A stretch of 64,000 bases of DNA from Meloidogyne chitwoodi (GCA_015183035.1 JACZZP010000006.1:1612001-1676000); one strand, 5' to 3'; positions 24,484 through 33,272 are shown, counted from the stretch's first letter. The notes: generated by a model from the sequence alone, not told the origin. Program-made: numbers and translations.

Positions 24484-24712
24484 AAGAACGTGGGCAATTA
24501 AGTTTCAACATCTGGACTGTTAAACACACAGATGTTAGATACCTTCTTGCCTAAGCTCAAACCAGCACTTAATAATTTTTATTGAAGGATAATAATTTAA
24601 TAAGCTAGTACTAAGATTATATGACAGGAACGTGGGCAATTGGATATGTATATCTAGACTTTAGACAAACAGATATACAGATCCTAATGCCTAAGCTCAA
24701 GCCAACGTTGAA
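24484..24712. repeat. Two tandem structured repeats between TBP and ATPase genes
   Basis: Two copies about 145 bp apart share AACGTGGGCAATT, ATCT-x-GACT, ACAGAT and TGCCTAAGCTCAA. In each, TGGGCA can pair with TGCCTA and encloses an inner 8-bp hairpin: AACATCTG/CAGATGTT in copy 1 (24508-24537 region) and GTATATCT/AGATATAC in copy 2. The stem flanks differ between copies but remain complementary. The position between two divergent genes suggests an operator, an origin or a small structured RNA. Confidence 0.75.
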
Positions 24713-24785
24713 ATAATATTTAAGGATGTTGTTTTAAGAATAAATGAATAAATATCCACTAAACCAGAGAATCCACAGAAGGCAC

Positions 24786-24793
24786 TATATAAA
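24786..24793 (+). promoter_or_regulatory. TATA box of the ATPase gene
   Basis: TATATAAA 25 bp before the first ATG (24811). With usual metazoan spacing of about 30 bp, transcription would begin at or just after that ATG, which favours the second Met at 24829, closer to the Walker A motif. Confidence 0.55.
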
Positions 24794-24810
24794 TTATTCA
24801 ATTTATAGAA

Positions 24811-25431
24811 ATGAAAAACGTTTATAAAATGTTTAATGCACCGTTTACTATGATTATATCTGGTGCCACAGGAAGTGGCAAAACTCAATGGTTATTAAAA
24901 TTTCTCAAGCATGCAGATCAGCTTGTTGACCCTCCGCCCTCAAAAATTTTGTACTGTTTTGGAGAAATGAATGAAACAGTCTTCAAACTAAAAGAAATGG
25001 GCATCACTACTTATAATGGGGTACCTGAACCTGAACTGATTAAACAACATCAACTTTTAGTACTTGATGATTTGATGCTTAATATTCCTAGTGAATTTCT
25101 AGATTTGCTTTTTACACGTGGCTCACATAATTGGGGAGTAAGTGTTATTTTTGTCACACAAAGTCTTTATGGCCGTGATATAAAGACAGCGCGCGCAAAT
25201 TCCCACTATATTCTTTTAACAAAAAATCCTCAAGGATTATTACAAGTTCGCACACTTGGCTCACAGCTTTTTCCTAAAATGCTCAACTATTTTCTAGAAG
25301 CTTATCGGGATGCAACCTCTGAACGTTTCTCTTATCTATTAATTAATATGCACCCAAACTCTGAGGAGCATTTGCGTCTTTCTACAAATATCTTCCCAGG
25401 TGAAAAAATTACTATATATTTACCAATATAA
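24811..25431 (+). CDS. Packaging ATPase, FtsK/HerA type (Polinton ATP)
   Basis: A 206-aa P-loop ATPase. Walker A GATGSGKT is at residues 18-25 and Walker B LLVLDD at 82-87, followed by a sensor-like VIFVTQS near 111-117. Size and motif order fit the Polinton/adenovirus-IVa2-like and NCLDV A32-like genome-packaging ATPases, which drive DNA into capsids. The gene is intronless and is the first of the rightward module. Either Met1 or Met7 (24829) could be the start; the TATA spacing favours Met7. The stop lies one base before the TATATAAG of the next gene. Confidence 0.88.
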   Translation: MKNVYKMFNAPFTMIISGATGSGKTQWLLKFLKHADQLVDPPPSKILYCFGEMNETVFKLKEMGITTYNGVPEPELIKQHQLLVLDDLMLNIPSEFLDLLFTRGSHNWGVSVIFVTQSLYGRDIKTARANSHYILLTKNPQGLLQVRTLGSQLFPKMLNYFLEAYRDATSERFSYLLINMHPNSEEHLRLSTNIFPGEKITIYLPI

Positions 25432-25439
25432 TATATAAG
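25432..25439 (+). promoter_or_regulatory. TATATAAG box before the 119-aa gene
   Basis: The box starts immediately after the ATPase stop and 32 bp before the next ATG (25464), implying a leader of only a few bases if used as a canonical TATA box. Confidence 0.55.
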
Positions 25440-25463
25440 CACTCACTAAATTGTTACATTAAA

Positions 25464-25823
25464 ATGACTGCGTATAATTATAGTCCATACGTTAAAGAAA
25501 ACTTTGAATTCCTCAAACGTTTAGCAAAAACATCTTCAGATAAAAAGAAAAACGCGTTAATTCTTTCCGCAAGTGCAGATCAAATATTAGCAATTGTTGA
25601 AATTTGTGCTAATATCCTAAAACATAATTTTATACTAAATAAAAAGCAAAGAAGAAAATTAGCTCAATTTGCTGAATTCTATAGGTCTATCGCCCGATCT
25701 CGAACTGAAAAAAGTGCTCGCACACGTATACAACAAGGAGGCAGTGCTGCTTTAGCGGCAATACTTGTACCTGTTCTAGGAGCATTAGCTGAACATATAA
25801 TTAATAAATTTACTAAAGAATGA
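25464..25823 (+). CDS. Small basic Polinton protein with hydrophobic C-terminus
   Basis: A 119-aa protein. Its helical N-terminal two thirds contain SASADQILAIVEICANIL and the basic stretch NKKQRRKLAQF, followed by an Arg-rich segment and IQQGGSAALAAILVPVLGAL, a glycine-started hydrophobic segment. I recall similar short proteins of this layout next to Polinton capsid genes, with no established function. The C-terminal segment could be membrane-active or capsid-internal (inference). The stop codon overlaps the next ATG (ATGA), so the two genes are tightly coupled. Confidence 0.7.
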   Translation: MTAYNYSPYVKENFEFLKRLAKTSSDKKKNALILSASADQILAIVEICANILKHNFILNKKQRRKLAQFAEFYRSIARSRTEKSARTRIQQGGSAALAAILVPVLGALAEHIINKFTKE

Positions 25824-26701
25824 AGCATACAAAGAAAATGATAATGGTACCAGAAAGTGAGTACCTTACTCTTTTAAGCATGATTAAAGGTGGTGATTAT
25901 TTACAAACTGAGAAAGCACAAATAGATGCGAAACTTAAACAAACTTTAAATGATCCTAAATTGACAGAGGATGTGCGCGCAAAAAAATATAATTGGTTAT
26001 TTAAAAAAAGACGTCAGCTAAAACAAGAATTAGAAAATAAACCTCAAAAAGTAATAATTGATGAAGGAAAATCATCAACAGTTCCAGAGATTGCACCATA
26101 TTTAAGCACGGCTAAACCTAAGCCTAACATCATCAACAAAAAGGAACCTGATGAACAAGTTGTAAATCCTCAAACCGTTTTAAAGGTAACACCTATTAAG
26201 GAGACCCCTTCTAGAAAAGAACGAACAACTCCTTTCAAAGGAATTATATCAAAGAAATTTTCAGATGAGCTTGAAAATTATGTCAAAGATAATTCGAAAA
26301 AATTTAAAATTTATGAGGATGAGAGTTTTGAAACATTCGTCAAAGGAAGACGCATAAACAATAGTAACTTTAATCATGTACTTGAATACATAACTGGAGA
26401 CAGATCTTCACCTCCAAAGGGTTTTAAATTTCTTTTTAGTCGTCTTACTAAGGATCCCGTATTTATGGATTTGATTCGTAAAACACGTGGAGATACCAGT
26501 ACAGAGAAAAGTTCTGGAAGTACCGAGAAAAGTTCTGGAAGTACTGAAGAAAGTTCTGAAAATACAGAAGAAAGTTCTGGAACACAATCAGGTACTGGAA
26601 AAAAGAGGAAAAGAGTACTTGTAAAAGTTCAGCATATAAATTCACCGGGATTTGTTCGAAAAAAAAATAATTTTAATCCAAAAATATGGGAAAAACTTTA
26701 G
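25820..26701 (+). CDS. Unrecognised 293-aa Polinton protein with Thr/Glu/Ser repeats
   Basis: The protein starts MKHTKKMIMVPESEYL and has a Lys-rich coiled region (residues 30-75), a Pro/Lys linker, and a compact region around 155-225 (FKIYEDESFETFVKGRR, FNHVLEYITG). Four short repeats of the type STEKSSG/STEESSE lie at about 226-255, and it ends with a basic C-terminus. No catalytic motif or transmembrane segment is visible. It begins inside the previous stop codon and overlaps the integrase start by 16 bp, which marks it as a genuine member of the element. Met7 or Met9 are alternative starts. Confidence 0.7.
   Translation: MKHTKKMIMVPESEYLTLLSMIKGGDYLQTEKAQIDAKLKQTLNDPKLTEDVRAKKYNWLFKKRRQLKQELENKPQKVIIDEGKSSTVPEIAPYLSTAKPKPNIINKKEPDEQVVNPQTVLKVTPIKETPSRKERTTPFKGIISKKFSDELENYVKDNSKKFKIYEDESFETFVKGRRINNSNFNHVLEYITGDRSSPPKGFKFLFSRLTKDPVFMDLIRKTRGDTSTEKSSGSTEKSSGSTEESSENTEESSGTQSGTGKKRKRVLVKVQHINSPGFVRKKNNFNPKIWEKL
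26635..26640 (+). promoter_or_regulatory. TATAAA box before the integrase gene
   Basis: CATATAAATTC lies 51 bp upstream of the integrase ATG, inside the coding sequence of the preceding gene. It is a plausible TATA box giving a leader of about 20 bases, but weaker evidence than the TATATAAG copies. Confidence 0.35.
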
Positions 26702-27780
26702 ACGCCTTCTTTGAAAAAATATACTATTCACTTAATTCTCCTGCTTCATACGCGGGAATTAATCGTGTCTATGAAGAAGCGCGTCGTAAATACCCTAAAA
26801 TAAAATTACAGGACGTTTACGATTTTCTTCATAAGCAACGAGTATATACAATGCATAGACCCATAAGAAAAAGGTTTCCTCGTTTAGTTACAAGACCTAG
26901 TGGTCTACATACAGATTGGCAAGCGGATTTAGCTATATTCGATCAATTATCTAAACATAATGATGGTTATAAATATCTTTTAGTGTGCATTGATGTTTTA
27001 AGCAGAAAGATTTTTGCTGTACCCGCAAAAACTAAGAAATCAGAGGATATGATTGAAGCTTTCGAACATATTTTCAAACTTTCAAAAAATATTCTTCCTC
27101 ACAAAATCTATACAGATCGAGGATTGGAATTTGAAGCGAAAAAAATGAAGGAATATTTTAAATCAAAGGATATAGATAAGAGAGTAGTATATAGCCCTGA
27201 TGTCCATGCGTCAATGGCAGAAAGAGCTAACCGTACAATTAAAGAGAGATTGTATCGATACTTTAGCGAACAAAACACCTTACGATGGATAGAAGCGATC
27301 CAGAAAATTGTATTTGGAATAAATTCAAGTATTAACCGTACTACAGGCGTAACACCAAACTCCGTGACCTTTAAAAATTCAAGAAAATTATTTGATAGAC
27401 TATATAAGGAAGCTGATGACAGCTCTAAAGAGGAAAAATTACTAAAGCCAGGACAAATTGTTCGCATAACAAAAGAAAAAGGTAAATTTGAAAAAGGATA
27501 TTTACCCAATTATACTGACGAATTATTTCGAGTGCATATTGTAAACGACGCGCGTGCACCTGTAACTTATCGTTTAAAAGATCTAGAAGGAGATATAATA
27601 CAAGGAATATTTTATAGAGAAGAGTTGATTCCTACACAAGAAGATACAACCTATAGAATAGCAGAGATATTAAAAACTCGTACAACTCGTACAGGTATAA
27701 AACAACATTTTGTGAGTTGGATTGGTTATAACGATAATTTTAATAGCTGGGTGAACGATAGTGATATTGTCAGCCGATAA
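26686..27780 (+). CDS. Polinton integrase (retroviral-type DDE) with chromodomain
   Basis: A 364-aa protein. After a helical N-terminal region comes the rve core: D81 in TDWQADL, D144 in IYTDRGLEF and E179 in MAERANRTIKERL, the DDE triad with retroviral-like spacing. The C-terminus from about residue 318 (YRIAEILKTR ... HFVSWIGYNDNFNSWV) is a chromodomain with its aromatic residues, a typical add-on of Polinton integrases that may steer insertion to chromatin marks. It catalyses strand transfer of the element's ends, and the 6-bp target duplication agrees with that. There are no introns or lesions. The next ATG follows after 2 bp. Confidence 0.93.
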   Translation: MGKTLDAFFEKIYYSLNSPASYAGINRVYEEARRKYPKIKLQDVYDFLHKQRVYTMHRPIRKRFPRLVTRPSGLHTDWQADLAIFDQLSKHNDGYKYLLVCIDVLSRKIFAVPAKTKKSEDMIEAFEHIFKLSKNILPHKIYTDRGLEFEAKKMKEYFKSKDIDKRVVYSPDVHASMAERANRTIKERLYRYFSEQNTLRWIEAIQKIVFGINSSINRTTGVTPNSVTFKNSRKLFDRLYKEADDSSKEEKLLKPGQIVRITKEKGKFEKGYLPNYTDELFRVHIVNDARAPVTYRLKDLEGDIIQGIFYREELIPTQEDTTYRIAEILKTRTTRTGIKQHFVSWIGYNDNFNSWVNDSDIVSR

Positions 27781-27782
27781 AT

Positions 27783-28193
27783 ATGGACTCTTTTTATGTT
27801 GTTTTACCTTCAAACACTGGAGATGTTGATGGGAATACTACATCCAGGTTTACAGTAAGAATGCCTGATACTCTTGAGCTCGATTCGAGTTGGACGGTTG
27901 CTCTTTCAAATATCATATATCCTTACTCCTTCTCTTTACTTGGGGATTCCGACCAACAGGAATCAATAAAAATTTTTCGGAGATATGGAGAAAAACTTTT
28001 AACTGTTCAAATCGAAATACCAGATTTATCATTTGCATCTGAAAGTTCATTAGAAAAAGCTTTAAATGCTGTTCTACTTGATACATGGCAAAAGGAATTG
28101 GACCGAGAGAGCAAGGAAAAAGATGAGGAACAAAGAATACAAGAACTTATTGATGGAGGAAGCTTTCGAAAGAAAAAAGATCATTGGAATTAA
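27783..28193 (+). CDS. Minor capsid (penton-like) protein, N-terminal part
   Basis: A 136-aa frame beginning MDSFYVVLPSNTG, then NTTSRFTVRMPDTLEL, then WTVALSNIIYPYSF. This is the characteristic start of Polinton minor capsid proteins (single jelly-roll, penton equivalent). It runs into an acidic helix (WQKELDRESKEKDEEQR) and stops at 28191-28193. The frame one base back is open from 28154 and carries on for over 1,000 codons to a matching C-terminal end, so the gene appears split by a -1 shift near the A6 run at 28173-28178. Whether this is programmed frameshifting, a mutation or an assembly error cannot be told here. Confidence 0.8.
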   Translation: MDSFYVVLPSNTGDVDGNTTSRFTVRMPDTLELDSSWTVALSNIIYPYSFSLLGDSDQQESIKIFRRYGEKLLTVQIEIPDLSFASESSLEKALNAVLLDTWQKELDRESKEKDEEQRIQELIDGGSFRKKKDHWN

Positions 28194-31100
28194 TAATTGA
28201 TCAATTCGAAAAACACGGTTATTTTGATCTGACCGAAGATGAAAAAGAAGCATTCATTTCGCTTTTATCAGAAAAAGAGGAAGCAGAAGGCCCGGTTCTA
28301 AGAGTTTTATCTAGAGGTGAAAGAGGAGCAACTGGTAAAGATGTTAGAATTATACCCCCTATAAACAAAAAATTATTTTATCGTAAAATTCTTGATGAAT
28401 TTATCCTTTCACAACAAACTTCTGTACAATTAACATTATCGGAACAATTGATTAAAAACAATTTTTTTGATATGCCAAAACAAACATCATATAATTTTAT
28501 AAGATTTTTAAGCAAGGAAGGGGTAAGACTTCCTATGGTAAGTCCTGCACCTTCTTCTGTAGATAATATAGAAAGAGTCAGATTTGAACCACATATCGAA
28601 GATAAGCAAAAGCTACAACAAGCACTTGAGGAATTCTTGCATCCTAAGCCTCAGATTAATAATCAAGATATAATTGAAGTATCTAAAGAATCTAAGCCGA
28701 TTGAAAAACAAGATTTGGAATCGCAAGAAAAAGATAAAAATATAATTAAAGAGTCTCAAACTACTTATACAGCTGAAAAACAAAGTCATGAAACAGAAAA
28801 AATTACAGATGATAAAAATATAACTCAAGAATCTCAAACCACTAAGTCAAATGCAGAACAAGATACTCTCTTTGATGTTTTCTCATCAGATGATGCTTCA
28901 AAACAATTGGAGAAAGATGGGTATTTTGATTTACCAAAAATGATTGCTTATAATTTTATTAAATATTTGAATAATAATACAAACATTAAAGGTGCACACC
29001 TTCCAGATGTAAGTTTTGTTTCAGACTCTGATGGAAAACTTGTACGTTTAAAGCCTCAAAAAACGCAAAAAGACCTTTTTAAGAATGCAATTGAATCATA
29101 CGTAACATCTCAGAAAGAACTTAGTACTCCATCAAAAATTGATGAAAAACAAATTCCAACAAAACATCCTACTGAGGCGTCTGAAACGTTTTCTCCATCA
29201 AAAGAATTACAAAAAGATGAACAGTTGGGAGAAAATCCTCCCATTATTATCGATGAAAATATAGCTTCTAACAAAATTTCAGAAGAAAATCAACAAGAAA
29301 GTAATGAAGAACCTTTACCTGAGACATCTAAAGAAAATTTGCCTTCTCAAGAAGTAGCTGAGATTCCACCGCATTCTGAGGTTCAGCCTGCAACCGAAAA
29401 TACCTCTACAAGCGATGAAGATAAAACCGTAACTACAAAAATTGAAGAAAATCTGCCTTCACAAGAGGTAGTAGAGGCTCCGCCTCCTTCTGAGGCTCCG
29501 CCTACAACCGAAGATACTTCTACAAGTTATGCAGATAAAACAACTACAATAATTGAAGAAAATCTGCCTTCACAAGAGGTAGTAGAGGCTCCGCCTCCTT
29601 CTGAGGCTCCGCCTACAACCGAAGATACTTCTACAAGTTATGCAGATAAAACAACTACAATAATTGAAGAAAATCTTCCTTCCCAGGAAGCAGTCGAGGT
29701 TCCGCCTCCTTCTGAGGATCAACCTACCTCCTCCTCTTCGGATGATAAATCGTTAGAAAAATCATCTGATAATTTATCATCAAATATCGAAACCGTAAAA
29801 GATAGCAAAGATCAAAAAGAAACTTTAAACATAAATAAAACTCCTTTAGATGGTAAAATTACTCCTCTTAAACCTGTTGAATTACCTAAAGAAAAACCTG
29901 TTTTGACTGATGAACAAATAACGTTACTTGATAAGGCTATTCGTGCTGCTACTCGTGCTTGGAAAGAAAGTACAGAGCTTGCTAAGAAATCTCAGGAGTA
30001 TATGGAACAAGGTGAAGAGTTGTTTAAAAGAGCGACACATAAATATTCGATTGAGGATAGGATTGTAACAAGAAAGGAAACGGGTGAAGTTATACATATT
30101 AAAAAAACACCAGAACATCTGGTTGCATGGGTTATTGCACAATTAAATATTATACATAGCCGTAACCAAGGAATAGAAGAATGGACTTTAGAATGTTTAA
30201 ATTATGGGAAAAGAGCTAGAGAGGCTCTACATGATGCAGAAAATGCAAAAGAATGGGGAAATGTAGCAGGTGCAAGAAAAGATGCTGATCGTGCAAAGAA
30301 TGCATTGAATAAAGTTAAAGAATGCGCTAACCAGATAGAGGAAACATTTAAAGGACTGAAAAAGCTAGCTCAAGAAGTTATTACTAAAGTTGACGAAGAA
30401 CTTTTAAAACAAGAAAATGAAGCAACAGGTTCCGCCAATGAATATGAAAAGCCATGGACTCCTACCTCAGAGTCTTTAACTATTACACAAATTCAATCTC
30501 CAAAAGAACAAGAATTTCAAACAATAATGGAAGAAGAAGATGAAGAACCATGGACTCCTACTTTAGAAGCTGTAACTATCAATGAACCACAAGTTTTGCC
30601 GGCTAAAGAAACAGAATTTCAAACAATAATGGAAGAAGAAGATGAAGAACTTTCTCCCAAAACTCCTTCAGAGCGTATTGATAATTCATTAAATGAAGAG
30701 ACTGTTCTAGAATTACCGAAAGCAGAAGCACTTGTCGCGAAAGAAGAACCTTCTTTATGGAGCAAAATATTTGGAGGGGGCAGTTCTGAAACGAAAGAAG
30801 ATAAAACTAAACAACCCTCTAATGAACCACGTGCAGAAGCCCTTGTTGCCGAACATCCTTCGATCACTGATTCGAAAAAAATACATTTTGCGAAATATGC
30901 ATATCCCTCTAAATATCAACAAATGCTTATGGAATTTTCAAATTTACAATTAGCTGATCCAAGGTACCAATGGGTTTCTATCCATTATGATAAGGTGCAT
31001 AATCGTTTCTATGTTATCCTACAAGGAAACGTAGAATATATTAAACTAAGTCGTCAATTAGCGTATACATTAGGTTTTGATTCGGAGATTGTATATAGCG

Positions 31101-31405
31101 GGCAAGTGGCAAAATATATGCCGGACACATCAGGAGGTGTGAGACAATTTTTAGTTTATGCACCAAGACTTGTTGAAAATAGTATAATTGGAAATGTTAC
31201 AGCCCCGTTATTAAGAGTTGTGAATGTAAGTGGAAAACCAGACGAAAGCGTTTCCGAAGTATATATGACTGAGCATCATCATCGTTTATTAGGTAAACGC
31301 CATCCAGATATAACAATTGAAATACGCACCCTAGCTGGAAAACTTGTAAGATTCCATTGGGGAACCTGTATATTAACTTTACATTTTCAACGCTCACTCT
31401 TTTAA
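28154..31405 (+). CDS. Minor capsid protein continuation, giant repeat-rich insertion plus C-terminal domain
   Basis: The frame is open from 28154; there is no ATG near its start (TTG at 28184), supporting continuation from 27783. It contains three copies of an ~80-residue unit with K-x-G-YFDL...YNFIKYL-type cores (from about 28200, 28440 and 28890). An acidic Ser/Pro/Thr region follows, with near-perfect tandem repeats of ~108 bp (about 29430-29720, unit containing LPSQEVVEAPPPSEAPP). Next are a charged all-helical region (about 29900-30410), two PWTPT...FQTIMEEEDE repeats, and a C-terminal domain (about 30880-31405: YQWVSIHYDKVHNRFYVIL ... LTLHFQRSLF) typical of the minor capsid protein end. 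Usual family members are a few hundred residues, so some 800-900 residues seem inserted between the halves. Confidence 0.75.
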   Translation, partial: WRKLSKEKRSLELIIDQFEKHGYFDLTEDEKEAFISLLSEKEEAEGPVLRVLSRGERGATGKDVRIIPPINKKLFYRKILDEFILSQQTSVQLTLSEQLIKNNFFDMPKQTSYNFIRFLSKEGVRLPMVSPAPSSVDNIERVRFEPHIEDKQKLQQALEEFLHPKPQINNQDIIEVSKESKPIEKQDLESQEKDKNIIKESQTTYTAEKQSHETEKITDDKNITQESQTTKSNAEQDTLFDVFSSDDASKQLEKDGYFDLPKMIAYNFIKYLNNNTNIKGAHLPDVSFVSDSDGKLVRLKPQKTQKDLFKNAIESYVTSQKELSTPSKIDEKQIPTKHPTEASETFSPSKELQKDEQLGENPPIIIDENIASNKISEENQQESNEEPLPETSKENLPSQEVAEIPPHSEVQPATENTSTSDEDKTVTTKIEENLPSQEVVEAPPPSEAPPTTEDTSTSYADKTTTIIEENLPSQEVVEAPPPSEAPPTTEDTSTSYADKTTTIIEENLPSQEAVEVPPPSEDQPTSSSSDDKSLEKSSDNLSSNIETVKDSKDQKETLNINKTPLDGKITPLKPVELPKEKPVLTDEQITLLDKAIRAATRAWKESTELAKKSQEYMEQGEELFKRATHKYSIEDRIVTRKETGEVIHIKKTPEHLVAWVIAQLNIIHSRNQGIEEWTLECLNYGKRAREALHDAENAKEWGNVAGARKDADRAKNALNKVKECANQIEETFKGLKKLAQEVITKVDEELLKQENEATGSANEYEKPWTPTSESLTITQIQSPKEQEFQTIMEEEDEEPWTPTLEAVTINEPQVLPAKETEFQTIMEEEDEELSPKTPSERIDNSLNEETVLELPKAEALVAKEEPSLWSKIFGGGSSETKEDKTKQPSNEPRAEALVAEHPSITDSKKIHFAKYAYPSKYQQMLMEFSNLQLADPRYQWVSIHYDKVHNRFYVILQGNVEYIKLSRQLAYTLGFDSEIVYSGQVAKYMPDTSGGVRQFLVYAPRLVENSIIGNVTAPLLRVVNVSGKPDESVSEVYMTEHHHRLLGKRHPDITIEIRTLAGKLVRFHWGTCILTLHFQRSLF

Positions 31406-31408
31406 AAT

Positions 31409-31837
31409 ATGACACACATTTACGTAGATTTAGATAAAATTGATTGGGAACCATTCTTAACTTCCCAAGATGGAGGGGGTAAATCAGACATTCTCGAAGG
31501 AAACCGTTATTTCCAGGGAACAAGATACCAAAGAGGATTTGGTTTACTTGGAAATGTAGGACGTTTTCTAATGCCTCTTGTTAGAAATTTAGCCACAAGT
31601 GCAGGCCAAGAGGCGGTCAATGTTGGTAAAAATGTACTTGAAGATGTTTCACAGGGTCGTTCAGTTACTGAGGCAATAAAACAGCACGGAAGTGAAGGTC
31701 TTCAAAAAGTAGGAAAAAAGCTTCAGCAATGTGGAAAAGGTAAAAGGAAACGAAAGTCTAAAGATAAAATAATTATAGAAAATATCATGAAAAAACAAAG
31801 ACGTCACAGGGACCAATTAAGTTTAGATGGATTCTGA
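31409..31837 (+). CDS. PX-like Polinton protein (capsid-associated, pVI/pX-type)
   Basis: A 142-aa protein with the recognisable block YFQGTRYQRGFGLLGNVGRF, a small-residue helix (RNLATSAGQEAVNVGKNVL, EDVSQGRSVTEAI) and a highly basic C-terminus (KGKRKRKSKDK). The pattern GGG...F-x-G-x-R-Y-Q-R-G-x-G marks the short basic proteins placed beside the major capsid gene in Polintons, and such proteins in adenoviruses are protease substrates inside the particle. GLL/GF-like sites could serve the element's protease (inference). It lies 3 bp after the minor capsid stop and ends just before a TATATAAG box. Confidence 0.78.
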   Translation: MTHIYVDLDKIDWEPFLTSQDGGGKSDILEGNRYFQGTRYQRGFGLLGNVGRFLMPLVRNLATSAGQEAVNVGKNVLEDVSQGRSVTEAIKQHGSEGLQKVGKKLQQCGKGKRKRKSKDKIIIENIMKKQRRHRDQLSLDGF

Positions 31838-31838
31838 G

Positions 31839-31846
31839 TATATAAG
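31839..31846 (+). promoter_or_regulatory. TATATAAG box before the major capsid gene
   Basis: GTATATAAGG immediately follows the PX stop, 39 bp upstream of the capsid ATG at 31878. This gives a predicted leader of about 9 bases. Confidence 0.6.
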
Positions 31847-31877
31847 GATGTATTCGAATTAATAATTTTTTCAAAAA

Positions 31878-33269
31878 ATGACGACTCTAAAGAAAATTGA
31901 TAAAGATAGTTCAGAGGGGGTTGATAACCGCCTAACTTTCTTTTCTATTCCCTCTACAAATGTAGGTATTCAGCGTTCCGCATACAAAGAGCTACTTCCT
32001 CTCAATGCTTTAAACCAGTCTGCAGGGCCATTTATTTTTAGATACTTTGGGGATTCACTGTATCTTGACATGAGCAAAACATATTTTAGCTTAATTTTAT
32101 CTCTTGAAAGAAAAGATATAAACGGAGAATGGATTCCTATAACTGATGATGCAGGGGATTTTATAGGAGATAAGCATACAGGAGTTGCTCAATATTTGGG
32201 CCTAACATGGATTCGTCGACTTACCCTTTCTATTAATGGTGTTCAATGCTATGACTCGGGCATACATTATGCATATAGATGTATTATTTTACACGAACTT
32301 GGTGCGAATCGAGACGTAAGCAAGGGCCTTTACGAGGCAGCTTTATATTATAAAGATGCGGTTGATAAAAATGATTTTGAGGGTGCAGGTTTTAAAGCCC
32401 GTGCATCACGCTTTGCTAAAGGTATGACTTGCAGATTATTTTCGCATTTAGATTACGACTTGGCTAGACAAAATCAACTGTTAATTCCAAATAGTGATGT
32501 AATTTGGACAATTTATAAAAACACAGATGAATTTCTTATTCAAACTCCTAAATTTAAAGTAATTCAAGGTGGAGTTACATCAATTAAAAATAATGAAAAC
32601 ACTTACCGCCTGCGTCTACATGATATGAGAATATTTGTAAAGCAAGTCGATTTGAGTATGTCACTCAATAATGCCATTGCTCGACATTTGGAGCAGGCAC
32701 CTGCAAAGTACGCATATAGAAAAATTGAGATTCGAAGTGTTTTTCTTGGAAAAGGTCGACAAGAAATTACACATGCTGCTTTCACTAGCACGTGTCCAAG
32801 ACGCTTAGTAATTTGTTTTGTAAGTTCTGGGGCATTTACTGGACAAGCTGCCACTTCTCCATTCACATTTGAACATGCAAATCTCAGATCAGTTGCAGCA
32901 GAATTTGGAGGATTTCAGTTTCCCTCAGTCCCCTATGATCTTGATTTTAATAATGACAGTTTTGTCCGAGCTTATGTCGATATGTATATGGGTATGGATC
33001 TTGACATGTGGCCTAATTCTGATCAGAGAACTCTTAGTATAGGGATGAAAGAATTTTCTAAATCATCGTGCTTTTTTGTTATACCAATGACATCAACCCT
33101 AGAAGATACTAATGGCTTAGAACTTATTAGACAAGGAACGACAACTGTGCGTTGTCTTTTCAATCAACCTGTAAAGGACGAAGGATATGAGATGATTATT
33201 TTTGGAGAGTTCGACGCAATACTGTCAATAAATGCAGATCGTGTATTGAGTACAGACGGATCCGTCTAA
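31878..33269 (+). CDS. Major capsid protein, double jelly-roll type
   Basis: A 463-aa intronless protein. The opening (FFSIPSTNVGIQRSAYKELL, then GPFIFRYFGDSLYLDM) and the internal landmarks (GLTWIRRLTLSINGVQCYDS, LPLNALNQSAGPF, GMTCRLFSHLDYDL, near-C-terminal YEMIIFGEFDAILSIN) correspond to the Polinton hexon-like major capsid protein, with two beta-sandwich halves before and after about residue 230. No lesions are seen. With the minor capsid protein, ATPase and protease it completes the set needed for an icosahedral particle, so virion formation is possible in principle. It sits 3 bp before the protease gene, suggesting shared transcription. Confidence 0.9.
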   Translation: MTTLKKIDKDSSEGVDNRLTFFSIPSTNVGIQRSAYKELLPLNALNQSAGPFIFRYFGDSLYLDMSKTYFSLILSLERKDINGEWIPITDDAGDFIGDKHTGVAQYLGLTWIRRLTLSINGVQCYDSGIHYAYRCIILHELGANRDVSKGLYEAALYYKDAVDKNDFEGAGFKARASRFAKGMTCRLFSHLDYDLARQNQLLIPNSDVIWTIYKNTDEFLIQTPKFKVIQGGVTSIKNNENTYRLRLHDMRIFVKQVDLSMSLNNAIARHLEQAPAKYAYRKIEIRSVFLGKGRQEITHAAFTSTCPRRLVICFVSSGAFTGQAATSPFTFEHANLRSVAAEFGGFQFPSVPYDLDFNNDSFVRAYVDMYMGMDLDMWPNSDQRTLSIGMKEFSKSSCFFVIPMTSTLEDTNGLELIRQGTTTVRCLFNQPVKDEGYEMIIFGEFDAILSINADRVLSTDGSV

Positions 33270-33272
33270 AAA

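Noticed and set aside
24484..24712. Structured repeats as tRNA or SL RNA genes
   Set aside because: No cloverleaf, no convincing A/B box and no spliced-leader sequence or Sm site could be found in either strand.
27108..27509. 133-codon minus-strand frame
   Set aside because: Antisense shadow of the integrase gene; no recognisable protein features.
30619..30867. 82-codon minus-strand frame and similar frames within 28.6-31.5 kb
   Set aside because: Shadows of the large minor capsid frame, produced by its repetitive acidic coding sequence.
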